In this document: positions 22,935 through 25,540 of the stretch, in pieces
How the letters are laid out: the number at the start of each line of letters is the position of its first letter
How positions within the stretch are numbered: the stretch's first letter is position 1
Assembly: GCA_945888535.1 (NCBI GenBank)
Contig: CAMDAN010000026.1
Span: 1-25,540 of the forward strand
Length of the DNA: 25,540 nucleotides
Direction: 5' to 3'
Source: Bordetella parapertussis
GTDB lineage: Bacteria > Pseudomonadota > Gammaproteobacteria > Burkholderiales > Burkholderiaceae_C
Translations under genes and position numbers: made by a program
The notes under the pieces: model-generated
Seen by the model: only the letters and a program-made list of their open reading frames with translations
Told to the model about the DNA's origin: nothing
The model's database searches: none

Positions 22935-23749
22935 ATACCATCGCCAAATCTGAATCCAGTCTCATGGCATTAAGTGCAGAAAACGTTTGCGCGAGCCTAA
23001 GCGGTAAACAAGTGTTGTTTGACGTGAGTCTGAACCTATCTGCGGGTCAGTGGACATGTATCCTTGGCCCCAACGGCGCAGGCAAGTCGACACTTCTCAA
23101 AGCATTGGCAGGTGTATTGCCGCATTCAGGGCGGGTATCGCTATTGGGTAACCTGATCGAATCCTTGCCTCACCGGGTTCGCGCTCAGCAGCTGGCCTGG
23201 TTAGGACAAAACGAGACGTCTGCAGACGATCTTACGGTTTTAGATGTGGTGATGCTGGGACGCCTTCCGCACCAAGCGTGGCTTGCCCCTCCCAACGAGA
23301 AAGATTGGAAAGCCGTTGAACGCGCTTTGCGTTACACCCAAGCCTGGGACTGGTGTAACCGTCCTTTAGGTCAGCTTTCTGGTGGTGAGCGCCAACGGGT
23401 TCTTTTATCCCGGGCACTGGCTGTTGAAGCTCAAGTCTTACTCATGGATGAGCCGCTCGCTAATTTGGACCCCCCGCATCAAGGGGATTGGTTGTGTGTG
23501 GTCGAAGACTTGATTAACCACGGAACAACGGTGGTCAGCGTGTTACACGAAATAACTATTGCGCTTCATGCGGATGCTTTGGTGGTGATGCGCGATGGAC
23601 GCATTACGCACCACGGCCAAACGCATAATCCTGCAACCCATGAAGCCGTGAAGGCCGCCTTTGATAACCGAATCGCGATTCATGCGGTAGGCGATCAATG
23701 GGTTGCTTTACCCAACATGAAAACCCAAGCCAACGTGACACCTCATTAA
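22931..23749 (+). CDS. btuD: Vitamin B12 ABC transporter ATP-binding protein BtuD
   Basis: A 272-residue ABC ATPase of the iron/B12 type. Walker A is GPNGAGKST (46-54), the signature is LSGGERQR (149-156), Walker B is VLLMDEP (169-175) with LANLDPP following as the D-loop, and the switch histidine is H206 in SVLHEIT. The ATG at 22931 overlaps the btuC stop as ATGA, which fixes the start; the frame stays open for 58 codons upstream, but that is only the alternate frame of btuC. Its C-terminal ~50 residues extend past the core domain, as usual for this family. cobT starts 13 bases after its stop. Confidence 0.95.
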   Translation: MNTIAKSESSLMALSAENVCASLSGKQVLFDVSLNLSAGQWTCILGPNGAGKSTLLKALAGVLPHSGRVSLLGNLIESLPHRVRAQQLAWLGQNETSADDLTVLDVVMLGRLPHQAWLAPPNEKDWKAVERALRYTQAWDWCNRPLGQLSGGERQRVLLSRALAVEAQVLLMDEPLANLDPPHQGDWLCVVEDLINHGTTVVSVLHEITIALHADALVVMRDGRITHHGQTHNPATHEAVKAAFDNRIAIHAVGDQWVALPNMKTQANVTPH

Positions 23750-23762
23750 AAAATCTATTTGT

Positions 23763-24854
23763 ATGACTCTTCAATTTATACCTCCCATCGACAACCTGCA
23801 AAATCACGCTTTCCGTCAAAGCTTGCAACACAAAATTGACACCAAGACCAAGCCCTTGGGATCACTAGGACGAATAGAAGAACTAGCACTTCAGATCGGT
23901 GAAATTCTGGGGTCACAAGACCCTATTTTGTCGCAGCCACAGATGGTGGTTTTTGCAGGAGACCACGGGCTGACAGCGCGGGGAATCTCTGCGTTTCCAA
24001 GCGATGTGAGTTGGCAAATGGTAGAAAACTTCCTGGCCGGCGGGGCGGCAGTTAGCGTACTGGCAAAGCAAAATGGCATTGCCTTGACAGTGGTCGATTG
24101 CGGTGTGAATCACGATTTTCTAGCCGGATTAGCCGCTGGAGCAACGCGCCCTGGCTTGTTGGTTCGCAAAGTGGCCGGGGGCGAAAAAGGGACTGCTGAT
24201 TCGTCTGCGCAAGCGGCGATGACAAACGCTCAATGTCAAGCTGCACTTGCCAACGGTCAAGAAATTGTGAACGGCTTGCCCGGCAATGCCTTGCTGCTGG
24301 GCGAGATGGGCATTGGCAATACCTCGGCGGCCTCCTTACTGTTAGCGCGGCTGGCAGGGTTGGATATTGCCCAATGTACGGGCGCGGGAACGGGTTTAGA
24401 CGCACCGGCGGTTGTCCGAAAAACAGAAATCTTACGAGAGGTTTTAGCTTTTCACGCGCTTGCCACAGCGCCCCTAGACGCCTTGGCTGCGTTCGGAGGA
24501 TTTGAAATTGCGACCATGGTGGGCGCGGTGTTGCAGGCGGCCTCCGAGCGCCGTGTCATCGTGGTGGATGGTTTTATTGCTACCTCTGCGGTTTTGGTTG
24601 CCCATGCTCTAGAGCCCTTGGTGTTACAGCGCTGTGTGTTTGCGCACCGCTCTGGCGAGCGCGGACATGAGTTCATGTTGCAACACCTCGGCGTTCAAGC
24701 CTTGTTAGATTTAGGCTTGCGCTTAGGAGAAGGCTCCGGCGCAGCGCTGGCTTGGCCGCTGTTGCAATCCGCCTGCAGCATCTTGAGAGATATGGCGAGT
24801 TTTGAGGCGGCCGGTGTGTCTGAAAAGTCGGAGACAGCGTCTCTATCACCATGA
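23763..24854 (+). CDS. cobT: Nicotinate-nucleotide--dimethylbenzimidazole phosphoribosyltransferase CobT
   Basis: A 363-residue CobT, close to the usual 350. KTKPLGSLGRIEELA (28-42), VVFAGDHGLTARGISAFP (62-79) and GEMGIGNTSAAS (180-191) are the conserved substrate loops, and the catalytic glutamate is E323 in RLGEGSGA. It transfers ribose phosphate from nicotinate mononucleotide to dimethylbenzimidazole, giving the alpha-ribazole phosphate lower ligand. The C-terminus continues past the core with DMASFEAAGVSEKSETASLSP. No dimethylbenzimidazole synthesis gene is seen in the window. It starts 13 bases after btuD, and its stop overlaps the cobS ATG as ATGA. Confidence 0.97.
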   Translation: MTLQFIPPIDNLQNHAFRQSLQHKIDTKTKPLGSLGRIEELALQIGEILGSQDPILSQPQMVVFAGDHGLTARGISAFPSDVSWQMVENFLAGGAAVSVLAKQNGIALTVVDCGVNHDFLAGLAAGATRPGLLVRKVAGGEKGTADSSAQAAMTNAQCQAALANGQEIVNGLPGNALLLGEMGIGNTSAASLLLARLAGLDIAQCTGAGTGLDAPAVVRKTEILREVLAFHALATAPLDALAAFGGFEIATMVGAVLQAASERRVIVVDGFIATSAVLVAHALEPLVLQRCVFAHRSGERGHEFMLQHLGVQALLDLGLRLGEGSGAALAWPLLQSACSILRDMASFEAAGVSEKSETASLSP

Positions 24855-25540
24855 CTGCGTTACGCCATTTCCTGATCGCGCTGCAATTTTTTACTCGGAT
24901 TCCTGTCACCGGGCGCTTGGCGCAATGGGTTGGGTTTAGCCCTGAGATGCTGCGCGCCAGTGCGGCGTACTTTCCTGTTGTGGGGGTCGTTGTAGGCGCC
25001 ATCGTTACCTTGCTCACCGCTGCGCTGTTGTATTTGCTGCCAACGGCGTATGCGCCTTTGGTCGCTGCGGTTTTGGGCACGGCAGCAGGCGTTTGGATCA
25101 CGGGTGCTTTCCATGAAGACGGTTTGGCCGATGTGGCTGACGGCTTGGGCGGTAGCTACGACCGTGAGCGTGCTTTGATCATCATGAAGGATTCGCGCGT
25201 AGGTGCTTTTGGGGCCATCGCCGTGGTTTTGGCTTTGCTGGCCAAGGTGGCTTTGTTGGCGTTGATTGGTTCTGTGAGTAGCGTGGGAATGTGCGCGGCC
25301 TTGATGGGCGCTCATGTGGTCTCGCGCATGTGGCCTTTGTTCGTGATTCGCTTATTGCCGCATGTGGGCGATGACGCGGGATCTAAGTCCAAGCCCTTGG
25401 CCGATCAAATCTCCATCCAAAGTTTGGCACTTGCCGCCTTGTTCTGTGATCTTGCCTTGGGCTTAAGCGTATGGTTTTTCCCCGTGGCTTGGGAAATATG
25501 GGCGGCTGCTTTAGCGGCGTCTGCGATTGCTTTTTGGCGA
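24851..25540 (+). CDS. cobS: Adenosylcobinamide-GDP ribazoletransferase CobS (partial, C-terminus beyond window)
   Basis: An open frame of 230 codons from the ATG at 24851 to the right edge. The start MTALRHFLIALQFFTRIPV is the typical CobS N-terminus, and GAFHEDGLADVADGLGGSYDRERALIIMKDSRVGAFG contains the metal-binding acidic motif of the family. Several hydrophobic helices follow, so it is an integral inner-membrane enzyme. It joins adenosylcobinamide-GDP from the CobU step to alpha-ribazole (phosphate) from the CobT step, giving cobalamin (phosphate). The ATG overlaps the cobT stop as ATGA. Usual length is about 250-260 residues, so only the last few dozen are likely missing. Confidence 0.95.
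   Translation, partial: MTALRHFLIALQFFTRIPVTGRLAQWVGFSPEMLRASAAYFPVVGVVVGAIVTLLTAALLYLLPTAYAPLVAAVLGTAAGVWITGAFHEDGLADVADGLGGSYDRERALIIMKDSRVGAFGAIAVVLALLAKVALLALIGSVSSVGMCAALMGAHVVSRMWPLFVIRLLPHVGDDAGSKSKPLADQISIQSLALAALFCDLALGLSVWFFPVAWEIWAAALAASAIAFWR

Overview
The window reads as a chromosomal segment of a betaproteobacterium, most likely order Burkholderiales and probably Comamonadaceae. The support is the polyhydroxybutyrate gene set phaR/phaCAB, the zapB-like/zapA/6S RNA arrangement, an RNase R that begins directly at its first cold-shock domain, and the general protein character. No transposase, integrase, phage gene or CRISPR array is visible. Genes are densely packed, with frequent 4-base stop/start overlaps. 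The family placement is inference from protein style, not from a database search.

Region 1 (1-4428, minus strand) holds four co-directional genes. In transcription order they are a short-chain dehydrogenase of the 3-hydroxyacyl-CoA dehydrogenase type, ETF-ubiquinone oxidoreductase, a lipoyl-carrier H protein (GcvH), and a radical SAM protein with a B12-binding-like N-terminal half that runs off the left edge. The first two fit beta-oxidation or branched-chain acid oxidation feeding the quinone pool. The pairing of a lone H protein with the radical SAM protein is not explained by the classic glycine cleavage operon.

Region 2 (4570-9128) has tRNA-Val(GAC), phaR, rimO, tRNA-Leu(CAG) on the minus strand, and rnr. 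The tRNA-Leu gene and its promoter lie head-to-head with the start of rnr, whose start codon is uncertain. Region 3 (9129-11831) has a small minus-strand operon (ABM monooxygenase-like, FAH-family hydrolase, zinc-ribbon Nudix hydrolase), divergent pgeF, and a small membrane protein whose 3' end overlaps pgeF. Region 4 (11900-15656) is the phaC-phaA-phaB operon: acetyl-CoA to acetoacetyl-CoA (PhaA), to (R)-3-hydroxybutyryl-CoA (PhaB), to polyhydroxybutyrate (PhaC).

Region 5 (15695-17361, minus strand) contains a zapB-like coiled-coil gene, zapA, a 6S RNA gene recognised by context, promoter, closing stem and the conserved CCTGAACC/GGTTCAGG hairpin, and a TauE/SafE-type exporter.

Region 6 (17415-25540, plus strand) is a cobalamin uptake and salvage operon. 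A cobalamin riboswitch is followed by btuB, a signal-less BtuF-like protein, cobU, btuF, btuC, btuD, cobT and cobS (cut by the right edge). Together these import corrinoids across both membranes, then activate cobinamide (CobU), activate the lower-ligand base (CobT) and join the two (CobS). The least explained signals are the atypical base composition of btuB, the signal-less BtuF paralogue carrying a perfect 13-bp inverted repeat, the unusual rnr start, and the H protein/radical SAM pairing.
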